Shown here piece by piece: positions 15,872 through 24,253 of a stretch of DNA of 64,000 nt. How positions within the stretch are numbered: position 1 is the stretch's first letter; the number at the start of each line of letters is the position of its first letter. This DNA is from SHZI01 sp963802215 (lineage in GTDB: Bacteria; Pseudomonadota; Gammaproteobacteria; Steroidobacterales; GCA-2729495), in contig CAWDHQ010000001.1 of assembly GCA_963802215.1 (NCBI GenBank), forward strand, positions 992,001 through 1,056,000. The letters are read 5' to 3'. The position numbers were made by a program, and so were the translations under genes. Below the pieces are notes generated by a model. That model ran no database searches and was not told the DNA's origin. It was given only the letters and a program-made list of their open reading frames with translations.

Positions 15872-17503
15872 TCAGCTGTCCCTCACCCATTGGCGGAGCA
15901 CCCGACCCGCGGGGGGCAGCCCCTCCCCCGTCGCGGATTCCAGCGCGGCGTGCATCCCCGTGGCCAGCACCTTGCCGAGCTCCACGCCCCACTGGTCGAA
16001 GGGGTTGATGCCCCAGATGCAGGACTGCACGTACACCTTCTGCTCGTAGAGGGCGATCAGGAAGCCGAGGGCGCGGGGGTCGAGGCGCCGCAGCAGCAGC
16101 AGGTTGCAGGGATGGTTGCCAGGGTGGACCTTGTGGGGTGCCAGCCTCGCCACCTCTTCCGGGGTCCTTCCCCTGCCCGCCAGCTCGGCCCGGGCAGCTT
16201 CCAGCGTGTAGCCCCGGGCGAAGGCTTCGGCCTGGGCCAGCAGGTTGGCGAGCCCGACCAGGTGCTGGTCCACGTAGGGGCTCGAGCCCTCCGCCGGCGC
16301 GATGAAATCTGCGGCGAAGTTCGCGGTGCCCTGGTGGAGGAGCTGGAAGAACGAGTGCTGGGCGTTGTTCCCCGGCTCGCCCCAGATCACCGTGCCGGTG
16401 CCCCACTTCACCGGCTCGCCGTCCCGGGTGACGCCCTTGCCGTTGCTCTCCATCTCCAGCTGCTGCAGGTAGGCCGGGAAACGGTGCAGCCGGGCGTCGT
16501 AAGGCAGTATCGCCTGGCTCGTGGTGCCCTGCAGGTTCTGGTTCCAGACGGCGATCAGGCCCAGCAGCACCGGCAGGTTGTCCGCCAGGGGCGCCGTCCG
16601 GAAGTGCTCGTCGAGCTCGTGGCCGCCGGCCAGCAGCTCGCGGAAGTGCTCGCTGCCCGTCGCGATGGCAATGGCGAGACCGATGGACGACCAGAGCGAA
16701 TAGCGGCCACCGACCCAGTCCCACATCCGGAACCGATGCGCCTCGGCGATCCCGAAGGTGTCCATGGCCGGCACGTTCACCGACACGGCGACGAAGTGCC
16801 GTGCGACGGCTCCCTCGCCCAGCTGGCCCAGGAGCCAGCGGCGGGCCGCATTGGCATTCAGCGCGGTCTCCCAGGTGACAAAGGTCTTCGAGCAGACGAT
16901 GAACAGCGTCCCGGCCGCCGGCACCGAGGCGAGGACGTCGGCCAGCTGGGTGCCGTCCACGTTGGACACGAAATGAACCCGCACCTCCGGCGTGCCGTAC
17001 TCCCGGAGGGCCTCGATGGCCATCACCAGGCCCAGGTCCGACCCACCGATGCCGATGTTGACGACGTGCCGGATGCGTTCGCCCGTCGAACCGCGGAACT
17101 CCCCGGACCGGATCGCATCGGCGAGAGCCAGCATGCGCTCGCGCTCGGCGGCGACTTCGACGCGGATGTCCACACCGTTCACCAGGAGCGGCGGGGCGTC
17201 CGGCCCGCGCAGGGCCATGTGCTGCGCCGGACGGTTCTCGGTCCCGTTCACGACCTCGCCGGCGAAGAGCGACTGGATACGCCGGGGCACGTCCCGCTCG
17301 TGGGCGAGGTCGATCAGCAGCCCCAGGGTGTCGGTCGTGAGCCGGTTGCGGGAGAAGTCCAGCAGGCAGTTGCCGTGCTGGCGGGAGAGCGCTTCGAAAC
17401 GGCCGGGCTTGTCGAGGAGGTCCCGGAGGTGGGTGCCGGAGAGTTCAGCGGCATGCCGCTGCAGGGCCTTCCAGGCCGGTGCCTGGAGCAGGTCGTCCGC
17501 CAT
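15872..17503 (-). CDS. pgi: Glucose-6-phosphate isomerase
   Basis: The 543-residue protein contains the PGI signatures: NIGIGGSDLG near residues 150-160, FVSNVDGTQLADVL, and GTVIWGEPGNNAQHSFFQLLHQG in the C-terminal half. It interconverts glucose 6-phosphate and fructose 6-phosphate, so it links central metabolism to the hexose pool used by the flanking sugar-nucleotide genes. Length matches E. coli Pgi (549). Twelve bases separate it from the epimerase gene upstream, and the SLBB gene lies 18 bases downstream. Confidence 0.97.
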   Translation of the reverse strand: MADDLLQAPAWKALQRHAAELSGTHLRDLLDKPGRFEALSRQHGNCLLDFSRNRLTTDTLGLLIDLAHERDVPRRIQSLFAGEVVNGTENRPAQHMALRGPDAPPLLVNGVDIRVEVAAERERMLALADAIRSGEFRGSTGERIRHVVNIGIGGSDLGLVMAIEALREYGTPEVRVHFVSNVDGTQLADVLASVPAAGTLFIVCSKTFVTWETALNANAARRWLLGQLGEGAVARHFVAVSVNVPAMDTFGIAEAHRFRMWDWVGGRYSLWSSIGLAIAIATGSEHFRELLAGGHELDEHFRTAPLADNLPVLLGLIAVWNQNLQGTTSQAILPYDARLHRFPAYLQQLEMESNGKGVTRDGEPVKWGTGTVIWGEPGNNAQHSFFQLLHQGTANFAADFIAPAEGSSPYVDQHLVGLANLLAQAEAFARGYTLEAARAELAGRGRTPEEVARLAPHKVHPGNHPCNLLLLRRLDPRALGFLIALYEQKVYVQSCIWGINPFDQWGVELGKVLATGMHAALESATGEGLPPAGRVLRQWVRDS

Positions 17504-17515
17504 GGGATCACTCCT

Positions 17516-18529
17516 CTAGAGGGTGATCTTATGGTAGTCGAGATACCAGTCCACGAAACGGCCGACGCCGACCTCCACGGGCGTGGCGGGCCGGTAGCCC
17601 ACGTCGGTGACGAGGTCTTCCACGTCGGCCCACGTGTCGGGCACGTCGCCCTGCTGGAGGGGCAGCAGGTTCTTCTCGGCCTTCCGGCCGAGCCGCTGCT
17701 CCAGCAGCTCGATGTAGCGCATCAGGTCCACGGGCCGGGAATTGCCGATGTTGTAGAGCCGGTACGGAGCCTTGCTGGTGCCGGGATCGGGACGATCCGA
17801 ATCCCAGGCCGCATTCCCCGTGGCAACGTGATCCAGGGCGGCAACGACCCCACCGACGATGTCGTCGACATAGGTGAAGTCCCGCCGGTGGTTCCCGTAG
17901 TTGAAGACATCGATGGGCTTGCCCTCGAGGATGTTCCGGGTGAACAGGAACAGGGCCATGTCCGGCCGGCCCCAGGGACCGTAAACAGTGAAGAATCGCA
18001 GCCCGGTCACCGGCAGCCCATAGAGGGTGGCGTAGGTGTGGGCCATGAGTTCGTTGGCCTTCTTCGTCGCCGCATAGAGCGACAGGGGATGGTCCACGTT
18101 CTGGTGGACGGAAAACGGCATCTTCGTGTTTGCGCCGTACACGGAGCTGGTGGACGCGTAGACGAGGTGCTGAACGCCGTGGTGCCGGCAGCCCTCCAGG
18201 ACATGCAGCGTGCCGACCACGTTGCTGTCCACGTAGACGTGCGGATTCTCGATGGAATAGCGGACGCCAGCCTGGGCGCCAAGATGGACGACACGGTCGA
18301 AGCGCTCGGCCTTGAAAAGCGCGTCCATGCCCTCCCGGTTGGCGAGATCCAGAAGTACGAAACGGAACCGCGCCTCCCTGGCGAGCAGGGCGAGGCGTGC
18401 CTTCTTCAGGTTGACGTCGTAGTAGTCGTTGAGGTTGTCGAGGCCGACGACCTCGTCGCCCCGGGCGAGCAGGTGCCGCGCCGTGGCGGAGCCGATGAAC
18501 CCCGCGGCTCCCGTGACGAGAATCCTCAT
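17516..18529 (-). CDS. UDP-glucuronate 4-epimerase-like NAD-dependent epimerase
   Basis: The 337-residue short-chain dehydrogenase/reductase has GAAGFIG at 7-13, DNLNDYYDVNLK after it, the RYSIENPHVY segment at 90-99, ASTSSVYG near 125-132 and YAATKK with Tyr152 and Lys156. The N-terminal NDYYD and RYSIENP phrases are typical of UDP-glucuronate 4-epimerases (LpsL/Cap1J/WbnF type), which make UDP-galacturonate. It lies 15 bases after a UDP-sugar dehydrogenase gene, which supports a uronic-acid substrate. UDP-GlcNAcA or UDP-GalNAcA cannot be ruled out. Confidence 0.88.
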   Translation of the reverse strand: MRILVTGAAGFIGSATARHLLARGDEVVGLDNLNDYYDVNLKKARLALLAREARFRFVLLDLANREGMDALFKAERFDRVVHLGAQAGVRYSIENPHVYVDSNVVGTLHVLEGCRHHGVQHLVYASTSSVYGANTKMPFSVHQNVDHPLSLYAATKKANELMAHTYATLYGLPVTGLRFFTVYGPWGRPDMALFLFTRNILEGKPIDVFNYGNHRRDFTYVDDIVGGVVAALDHVATGNAAWDSDRPDPGTSKAPYRLYNIGNSRPVDLMRYIELLEQRLGRKAEKNLLPLQQGDVPDTWADVEDLVTDVGYRPATPVEVGVGRFVDWYLDYHKITL

Positions 18530-18544
18530 CCGGCTGCCTTCGAC

Positions 18545-19834
18545 TCAGAGACGTGCATCGACCTGGTCGGCCGGGAGCAGGCTCTTGATGTCGTAAAGGA
18601 CATGGTCCTGGCGGCCCCAGGCGTGAATGGCCTCGGGGGGCATGTCGCGGAACTGGTTGTGCGCCACCGCCACGACGATGCCGTCGTACTGGCCGGCGGT
18701 GGGAGCCTTCGTCAGGATATCGAGGCCGTACTCGTGCTTCACGACCTCGGCATCCGCCCAGGGATCATAGACATCGACTGCTGCCCCGTAGGACTTCAGC
18801 TCGTGCACCACGTCCACCACGCGCGTGTTCCGCACGTCCGGGCAGTTCTCCTTGAAGGTAACGCCCAGCACCAAAATCTTGGAACGGGGCAGGCTCATCC
18901 CCCGCTTCACCATGAGGCGGATGACCTCGGTGGCCACGTAGAGGCCCATGTTGTCGTTGATCCGCCGGCCAGCCAGGATCATCTCGGGGTGGTAGCCCAT
19001 CTCCTGGGACTTGTGCGTCAGGTAGTACGGATCGACGCCGATGCAATGGCCGCCGACGAGGCCGGGACGGAACGGCAGGAAGTTCCACTTGGTGCCGGCG
19101 GCCTGGAGTACCTCGAGGGTGTCGAGGCCCATGCGGTTGAAAATGAGGGCCAGCTCGTTGATGAGGGCGATGTTGACGTCGCGCTGCGTGTTCTCGATGA
19201 CCTTGGCGGCCTCGGCAACACGGATGCTCGACGCGGCATAGGTTCCCGCGGTGATGATCCGGCCGTAGAGCGAATCGACGAACTTCGCGGCATCCGGCGT
19301 GGAGCCGGACGTGATCTTGCGAATCGTGGTGAGCCGGTGTTCCTTGTCGCCGGGATTGATGCGCTCCGGGCTGTAGCCGACGAAGAAATCCTGATTCAGC
19401 TTGAGGCCGGAAACCTGCTCGAGGATGGGCACACAGTCCTCCTCGGTGCAGCCGGGATAAACCGTGGACTCGTAGACCACGATGGCCCCCTTGCCCAGCA
19501 CCTGGCCGACCGTGCGGCTCGCCGCGCGTAGCGCGCTGATGTCCGGCCGCTTGGCGGCGTCGATGGGCGTGGGCACGGTCACGATATAGACGTCCCGTCC
19601 CCGCAACGCCTCGAGTTCGGTCGTGAATTTCAGGCGTTTGGCCGCCTTCAGCTCCTCGGCATCCGTCTCCAGGGTGAAGTCGTGGCCGGCCTTGAGGTCT
19701 GCTATGCGCTTCGGGTCGATGTCGAAGCCCACGGTGTCCAGATGCCGGCCGAACTCGACGGCCAGTGGCAGGCCCACGTAGCCCAGGCCGACGATGGCGA
19801 CCTTCGATTCATCTATCTTCTTGAAATTGCTCAT
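18545..19834 (-). CDS. UDP-sugar 6-dehydrogenase, TviB/WbpO-like
   Basis: The 429-residue protein has GLGYVG at 16-21 (NAD binding), VPTPID at 87-92, ESTVYPGCTEE at 122-132, SPERINPGDKEH at 155-166 and the catalytic Cys264 in GGHCIGVDPYYLTHK. The VYPGCTEE and GDKEHRL phrases and the length match the TviB/WbpO branch, which oxidises UDP-N-acetylhexosamine to the uronic acid in two steps, rather than plain UDP-glucose dehydrogenase. It heads the epimerase-pgi string. Substrate choice between UDP-GlcNAc and UDP-GalNAc is uncertain. Confidence 0.9.
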   Translation of the reverse strand: MSNFKKIDESKVAIVGLGYVGLPLAVEFGRHLDTVGFDIDPKRIADLKAGHDFTLETDAEELKAAKRLKFTTELEALRGRDVYIVTVPTPIDAAKRPDISALRAASRTVGQVLGKGAIVVYESTVYPGCTEEDCVPILEQVSGLKLNQDFFVGYSPERINPGDKEHRLTTIRKITSGSTPDAAKFVDSLYGRIITAGTYAASSIRVAEAAKVIENTQRDVNIALINELALIFNRMGLDTLEVLQAAGTKWNFLPFRPGLVGGHCIGVDPYYLTHKSQEMGYHPEMILAGRRINDNMGLYVATEVIRLMVKRGMSLPRSKILVLGVTFKENCPDVRNTRVVDVVHELKSYGAAVDVYDPWADAEVVKHEYGLDILTKAPTAGQYDGIVVAVAHNQFRDMPPEAIHAWGRQDHVLYDIKSLLPADQVDARL

Positions 19835-19883
19835 TTTATTCTTGCATCTGGTGCTGATTCGAGACCCGGGAATTGTCGCCGGG

Positions 19884-19912
19884 GACGGGTGTTCCGGGCC
19901 AACACACCCGTC
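19884..19912 (-). terminator. Hairpin just after nhaB
   Basis: A perfect 9-bp inverted repeat (GACGGGTGT and ACACCCGTC, 19884-19892 and 19904-19912, loop 11) starts four bases after the nhaB stop. No run of T follows on the minus strand, so if it terminates transcription it is not a classical intrinsic terminator. Confidence 0.35.
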
Positions 19913-19915
19913 ACA

Positions 19916-21418
19916 CTACAGCAGAAACGTGACGGCCAGCAGGGCCGTGGCGGTCATGGTAACGGTGTACGGGAGGGCCATCCAGACCATGCCCCCGTAG
20001 GACAGGCGGATCAGCGGGGCAAGGGCCGAGGTCAGGAGAAACAGGAAAGCCGCCTGGCCGTTGGGCGTGGCGACGCTCGTGATGTTGGTTCCCGTGTTGA
20101 TGGCCACGGCCAGGAGATCGAACTGCTCCCGGCCGATCAACCCGGCTGACAGTGCTTCCTTTGCCTGGGTGATGTACACGGTACCCACGAACACGTTGTC
20201 GCTGACTGCCGACAGGACCCCCGCGGCGACGAAATACATCAGCACCTGGAGACGCCCCTCCAGGGTGAGGACCCAGTCCGTGAAGGGCGAGAACAACCCC
20301 TGGTCCTGGATGACCGCAACGATGGTGAAGAAGACCACGAGCAATGCCGTGAATGGCAGGGCGGCCTCGAAGGCATGGCCGAGGCGCTGTTCGTCCACCA
20401 CCCCATTGAAGGCCGTCGCCAGGACGATGATGAGCAGGCCGATCAGCCCGACCTCGGCCAGGTGGAACGCGAGGGCGACGATGAGGATGCACGCGGCCAG
20501 GCCCTGGACCACCAGCGCGCAGCGGGCTCGCAAGGTCCGCGTCTGGTCCGCATGCCTCTGGTACTCATCGAGAACCCGACGCACGGCAGGACTCAGCTCC
20601 GTTCCGTACCCGAACCAGCGGGTGGTCTCCAGCAACAGGCAGGTCATGAGGCCCACCACCAGTACGGGCATGGACACGGGGGCAACCCTGGTAAAGAACT
20701 CAATGAACTCCCAGCCGGCCTCCTTGCCAATCAGCAGGTTCTGGGGCTCGCCCACCAGAGTGGACACGCCGCCCAGGGCCGTGCCGACGGCGGCGTGCAT
20801 GACGAGGCTGCGGAGGAACCCGCGAAACTGGTCCAGGTCCCGGCGGTGCAGTTCCGGCACCGTGCCGTCGTCGATCCAGCCGTCGCTGACGGCGTCGCGC
20901 TGGCCCGAAGCCACGCGCTGGTAGATCCGGTAGAAGCCGTCGGCCACCGCGATGACCATCGCGGTGACGGTAAGCGCATCGAGGAAGGCGGAAAGAAACG
21001 CGGCCATTCCGCAGAACAGGAGCGACAGGAGGCGCTTGGACCGGACCCCCAGCAGGATCCGGCCGAAGACGTAGAGGAGCATGTCCCGCAGGAACCAGAT
21101 GCCCGCGACCACGAAGATGAGCAGCAGGATCACCGGGAAATTGTGCTCGGTCTCGCGGTACACGGCCTCGGGAGACGTCAGCCCGATGACCACCGCCTGG
21201 ATGGCAAGCAGGCCGCCCGGCTGCAGCGGGTAGCACTTGAGGGCCATGGCCAGCGCAAAGATGAACTGCGCCACGAGCAGCCAGCCGGCCACGAAGGGCC
21301 CTGCCGTCAGAGCCACGATGGGATTCAGCACCAGGAAGCCGACGATGGTCAGCTTGTACCAGTCCGGGGCATGGCCGAGGAAGTTGCCCGCCAGCGCCTG
21401 CCCGACTGATTCCCTCAT
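19916..21418 (-). CDS. nhaB: Na+/H+ antiporter NhaB
   Basis: This 500-residue inner-membrane protein has around twelve hydrophobic spans and begins MRESVGQALAGNFLGHAPDWYK, the NhaB N-terminus. Further NhaB features are HNFPVILLLIFVVAGIWFL, SAFLDALTVTAMVIAVADGFY and GGVSTLVGEPQNLLIG. It exports Na+ in exchange for protons and helps sodium and pH balance. It overlaps the start-side neighbour dnaQ by 4 bases, an unusual partner, so the two may be co-transcribed. Confidence 0.96.
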   Translation of the reverse strand: MRESVGQALAGNFLGHAPDWYKLTIVGFLVLNPIVALTAGPFVAGWLLVAQFIFALAMALKCYPLQPGGLLAIQAVVIGLTSPEAVYRETEHNFPVILLLIFVVAGIWFLRDMLLYVFGRILLGVRSKRLLSLLFCGMAAFLSAFLDALTVTAMVIAVADGFYRIYQRVASGQRDAVSDGWIDDGTVPELHRRDLDQFRGFLRSLVMHAAVGTALGGVSTLVGEPQNLLIGKEAGWEFIEFFTRVAPVSMPVLVVGLMTCLLLETTRWFGYGTELSPAVRRVLDEYQRHADQTRTLRARCALVVQGLAACILIVALAFHLAEVGLIGLLIIVLATAFNGVVDEQRLGHAFEAALPFTALLVVFFTIVAVIQDQGLFSPFTDWVLTLEGRLQVLMYFVAAGVLSAVSDNVFVGTVYITQAKEALSAGLIGREQFDLLAVAINTGTNITSVATPNGQAAFLFLLTSALAPLIRLSYGGMVWMALPYTVTMTATALLAVTFLL

Positions 21419-22137
21419 CCGGCCGGACTGCCGAAGCGTCGCCAGAGGGTCTTGCCGCCACTCTGCTTGTCCAGCAGCGCCAGGTAACGTTCGTGCTCCG
21501 CGAGATCGTCAGCCGATGCGCGGAGGACTGCGAATTGCAGCCCGTCGCGCTCCACCGGGCGCACGACACTCTGGTGCACCGAGGTCTGGCCGGCGTTCTG
21601 ATCGAGCAGCAGCGTCGCCTGGCCGCCCGTCATGGCCAGGTACACGTCGGCCAGCAACTGCGCATCCAGGAGTGCGCCGTGAAACTCGCGGCCCGTATTG
21701 TCCACCGCGTAGCGCTTGCAAAGGGCATCCAGGCTGTTGCGCTGCCCGGGGTGCAGCCGGCGCGCCAGGGCCAGCGTGTCCATGACGGTACAGACTCCCG
21801 GGATTAGTGGCGCATCCGCGCCGAGCACCCGGAGCTCGGCGTTCAGGAACCCGACGTCGAAGTCGGCATTGTGGATGATGATCTCGGCGCCAGCGACGAA
21901 ATCGACGAACTCCCGCGCCACGTCCGCGAAGCGCGGCTTGCCGGCCAGCATCTCGGCGGATATCCCGTGCACTTCCTGGGCGCCGGAGTCGATCTCCCGG
22001 TCCGGCTGCAGGTAGTGATGGAGCGTGCGGTGCGTGCGCCGGCGATTGACCAGTTCCACGCAACCCAGCTCGATGATCCGGTGCCCCTTCTCCACCTCGA
22101 GGCCGGTCGTCTCGGTGTCCAGCACGATCTGCCGCAT
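21415..22137 (-). CDS. dnaQ: DNA polymerase III epsilon subunit, 3'-5' proofreading exonuclease
   Basis: The 240-residue protein begins MRQIVLDTETTGL, giving the catalytic Asp7 and Glu9 of exonuclease motif I. IIHNADFDVGFLN is motif II, and HGALLDAQLLADVYL holds the His and Asp of motif III (DEDDh type). It proofreads newly made DNA within the polymerase III core. Length is like E. coli DnaQ (243). The dnaQ-rnhA adjacency is widely conserved in gammaproteobacteria, although there the two are usually divergent; here they are on the same strand 19 bases apart. Confidence 0.97.
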   Translation of the reverse strand: MRQIVLDTETTGLEVEKGHRIIELGCVELVNRRRTHRTLHHYLQPDREIDSGAQEVHGISAEMLAGKPRFADVAREFVDFVAGAEIIIHNADFDVGFLNAELRVLGADAPLIPGVCTVMDTLALARRLHPGQRNSLDALCKRYAVDNTGREFHGALLDAQLLADVYLAMTGGQATLLLDQNAGQTSVHQSVVRPVERDGLQFAVLRASADDLAEHERYLALLDKQSGGKTLWRRFGSPAG

Positions 22138-22156
22138 TGCTGAGCCCCGGACCCTG

Positions 22157-22624
22157 CTACTTCAACACGTCTTCTGGCGCAGGCGCCGCGGCCAGGATGT
22201 CATCGAGGCCGCGATTGGCGAGCGCGTCGGCGCGCTCGTTCTCCGCATGCCCGGAATGGCCCTTGACCCAGTGCCACTCCACCTGATGGCGGGCGGCGGC
22301 CTCTTCCAGCCGGCGCCAGAGGTCCTCGTTCTTGACGGGCTTGCGGGCAGCCGTTCGCCATCCCGTTGCCTTCCATTTGGGCAGCCATTCCCCGATGCCC
22401 TTCCTCAGGTACTCCGAGTCGGTATAGACCGCGACCGAGCACGGCCGCGTCAATGCCTGGAGGCCTTCAATGGCCGCCATGAGCTCCATCCGGTTGTTCG
22501 TGGTGGACAGCGCGCCGCCGCAGATTTCCCGCTCCTTCCCCCGGGCCCGGAGGAGCACGCCCCACCCGCCCGGTCCCGGATTGCCGCGGCAGGCGCCGTC
22601 GGTGAAGAGCTCCACGTCCGTCAC
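22157..22624 (-). CDS. rnhA: Ribonuclease HI
   Basis: Starting at the GTG at 22624, which overlaps the upstream methyltransferase stop as GTGA, the protein has 155 residues, exactly the usual length. Active-site residues are all present: Asp9 in FTDGACRGNPGPGG, Glu47, Asp69 in YTDSEYL, His123 in VKGHSGH and Asp133. It cleaves RNA in RNA-DNA hybrids. A longer frame back to 22789 only runs through the neighbouring gene and was discarded. Confidence 0.97.
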   Translation of the reverse strand: MTDVELFTDGACRGNPGPGGWGVLLRARGKEREICGGALSTTNNRMELMAAIEGLQALTRPCSVAVYTDSEYLRKGIGEWLPKWKATGWRTAARKPVKNEDLWRRLEEAAARHQVEWHWVKGHSGHAENERADALANRGLDDILAAAPAPEDVLK

Positions 22625-23376
22625 GCCACGTTCCGCGTCGTGGGGTTGACGAGGCTGCCGACGAGTTGCGGGCGACGGCGGAAGGCGGGACGGATCGCCG
22701 TGATGGTGAAGACTTCCTTGCGGGCCACGATCAGGTAGCAGCTGGCCAGGGGGTTCCAGCGCCGGAAGCGCGCCGGGGCGTCCCGCCACTCCCGGCCATC
22801 GGGACCGGTCCGGCCAGCGCCATCGTCGGCTGGCGGCTCCCCGGGGCCGAACATGCGGTAGACCGGGGGTGTAACGTGATGGAAACGTGCCGGCTCGACG
22901 AAATAGTCGAGCAGGTGGAGCCAGTCACGGAGTCGGTACTCCGAAACGAGGCGGCGGGCGCCCGCCGGGAATCTCCGCCCGGACAGGTAGTGGCGGACCC
23001 CCCACCATCCCCAGGCGTTGAAGCCGGCGATCACCACGTGCCCGTCGGGCCTGAGGACGCGGTCGACCTCGCGGAGGACAGCGTGGGGATCCTCGGTCGA
23101 CTCGAGGATGTGGGGCAGGAACACGGCATCGATCGAGTCCGTCGCCACGGCGAGGTCTTCCGGGGCGCTCACGAAGTCCACACCGGGACCGCGCGTCGCA
23201 GCCACGACGGCATAACGCCGGGTGCGGGCGTAACGCCGGAACAGCGCCGGGTCGCCCCAGCCGCCGATCTGCAGGAACTGGTCCCCGAAGATGCTCTCGA
23301 AGGCGCCGGCAACCTGCCGGGACTCCTCCCGCAGCAGCGCTGTGCCGGTGCCTGTCTCGAGCCAGTTCGAACGCAT
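22621..23376 (-). CDS. YafS-like class I SAM-dependent methyltransferase
   Basis: The 251-residue protein shows a Methyltransf_11-like core: DSIDAVFLPHILEST...HAVLREVDRVLRPDGHVVIAGFNAWGWWG. Between dnaQ/rnhA and gloB many gammaproteobacteria carry this gene (yafS), but gloB is missing here and fabI is divergent instead. The classical GxGxG of motif I is weak. The substrate is not known. A TAATAT at 23383-23388 on the minus strand lies only six bases before the ATG, which would make the transcript leaderless if it is the -10 element. Confidence 0.85.
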   Translation of the reverse strand: MRSNWLETGTGTALLREESRQVAGAFESIFGDQFLQIGGWGDPALFRRYARTRRYAVVAATRGPGVDFVSAPEDLAVATDSIDAVFLPHILESTEDPHAVLREVDRVLRPDGHVVIAGFNAWGWWGVRHYLSGRRFPAGARRLVSEYRLRDWLHLLDYFVEPARFHHVTPPVYRMFGPGEPPADDGAGRTGPDGREWRDAPARFRRWNPLASCYLIVARKEVFTITAIRPAFRRRPQLVGSLVNPTTRNVA

Positions 23377-23409
23377 GGCCCTATATTAGCCCAGGCACGG
23401 CGCCGGCCT

Positions 23410-23415
23410 TACAAT
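23410..23415 (+). promoter_or_regulatory. Candidate -10 element for fabI
   Basis: TACAAT lies 34 bases before the fabI ATG. The best -35 match, TTAGCC 18 bases upstream, is weak, so this is only a candidate. Confidence 0.3.
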
Positions 23416-23449
23416 GCGAGCCATCGGACATCGCGGAAGTGAGACACGC

Positions 23450-24226
23450 ATGGGATTTCTGGCCGGAAAACGCGCGTTGATTACCGGGGTCGCCAGTGAG
23501 CGGTCGATTGCATGGGGCATTGCGCAGGCGATGGCCCGGGAGGGCGCCAGCCTGGCCTTCACCTACCAGACGGAGCGACTCGGCGAACGGGTGCGCGAGA
23601 TGGCCGCGGAGACGGGGTCTGCCATCTGCCTGCCGCTGGACGTCTCGAGCGACGACGAGATCAGGCGCATGTACGACGCCCTTGCAGCGAGCTGGACCAG
23701 CGTGGACGTCATCGTGCACTCCGTCGCGTTCGCTCCCCGGGACCAGCTGGCCGGGAGCTACCTGGAGTCCGTCACGCGCGAGGGCTTCCAGATCGCCCAC
23801 GACATCAGCAGCTACAGCTTCGCCGCTCTGGCCAAGTATGGCCGTCACTTGCTCTCCCCGACCTCCGCTCTGCTGACGCTGACCTACCTCGGTGCCGTGC
23901 GGGCCATACCCCACTACAACGTCATGGGGCCGGCCAAGGCAAGCCTGGAGGCCAATGTGCGCTTCATGGCGGCCGAACTGGGCGCCGCGGGGGTGCGGGT
24001 CAACGGCATCTCCGCCGGCCCGATCAAGACCCTGGCGGCGGCAGGCATCGGCGGCTTCCGGTCCAAGCTCGAGTACATGGCAAATGCCACGCCGATTCGC
24101 CGCAATGTAACGATCGAGGATGTGGGCAACGCCGCGGCCTTCCTCTGCTCGGACCTGGCGGCTGGCATCACGGGGGAAATACTCTACGTGGATGGTGGCT
24201 ACAGCCAGGTCGGCATGAGCCTCTAG
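23450..24226 (+). CDS. fabI: Enoyl-[acyl-carrier-protein] reductase (NADH)
   Basis: From the ATG at 23450 the protein has 258 residues. It shows GFLAGKRALITGVASERSIAWG at the start (cofactor loop), Tyr146 in LTYLG, Tyr156 in HYNVMG and Lys163 in AKASLEANVR, at the same numbers as E. coli FabI (262 aa). It performs the last reduction of each fatty-acid elongation cycle and is the triclosan target; no residue change at these positions is seen. An in-frame ATG at 23414 adds 12 residues that do not fit the family. It is convergent with ppiD, 27 bases apart. Confidence 0.97.
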   Translation: MGFLAGKRALITGVASERSIAWGIAQAMAREGASLAFTYQTERLGERVREMAAETGSAICLPLDVSSDDEIRRMYDALAASWTSVDVIVHSVAFAPRDQLAGSYLESVTREGFQIAHDISSYSFAALAKYGRHLLSPTSALLTLTYLGAVRAIPHYNVMGPAKASLEANVRFMAAELGAAGVRVNGISAGPIKTLAAAGIGGFRSKLEYMANATPIRRNVTIEDVGNAAAFLCSDLAAGITGEILYVDGGYSQVGMSL

Positions 24227-24253
24227 GGATCGACCGGGACGGGCAGAATGGCG

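Noticed and set aside
15890..19531. A 1213-codon open frame on the plus strand
   Set aside because: It lies antisense to pgi, the epimerase and the dehydrogenase genes, all with clear families. Its translation has no recognisable domain and is Gly/Val/Arg-rich, as expected for an antisense shadow in GC-rich DNA.
22625..22789. N-terminal extension of rnhA
   Set aside because: It lies inside the methyltransferase gene; the GTG at 22624 gives exactly 155 residues with all catalytic residues at the expected numbers.
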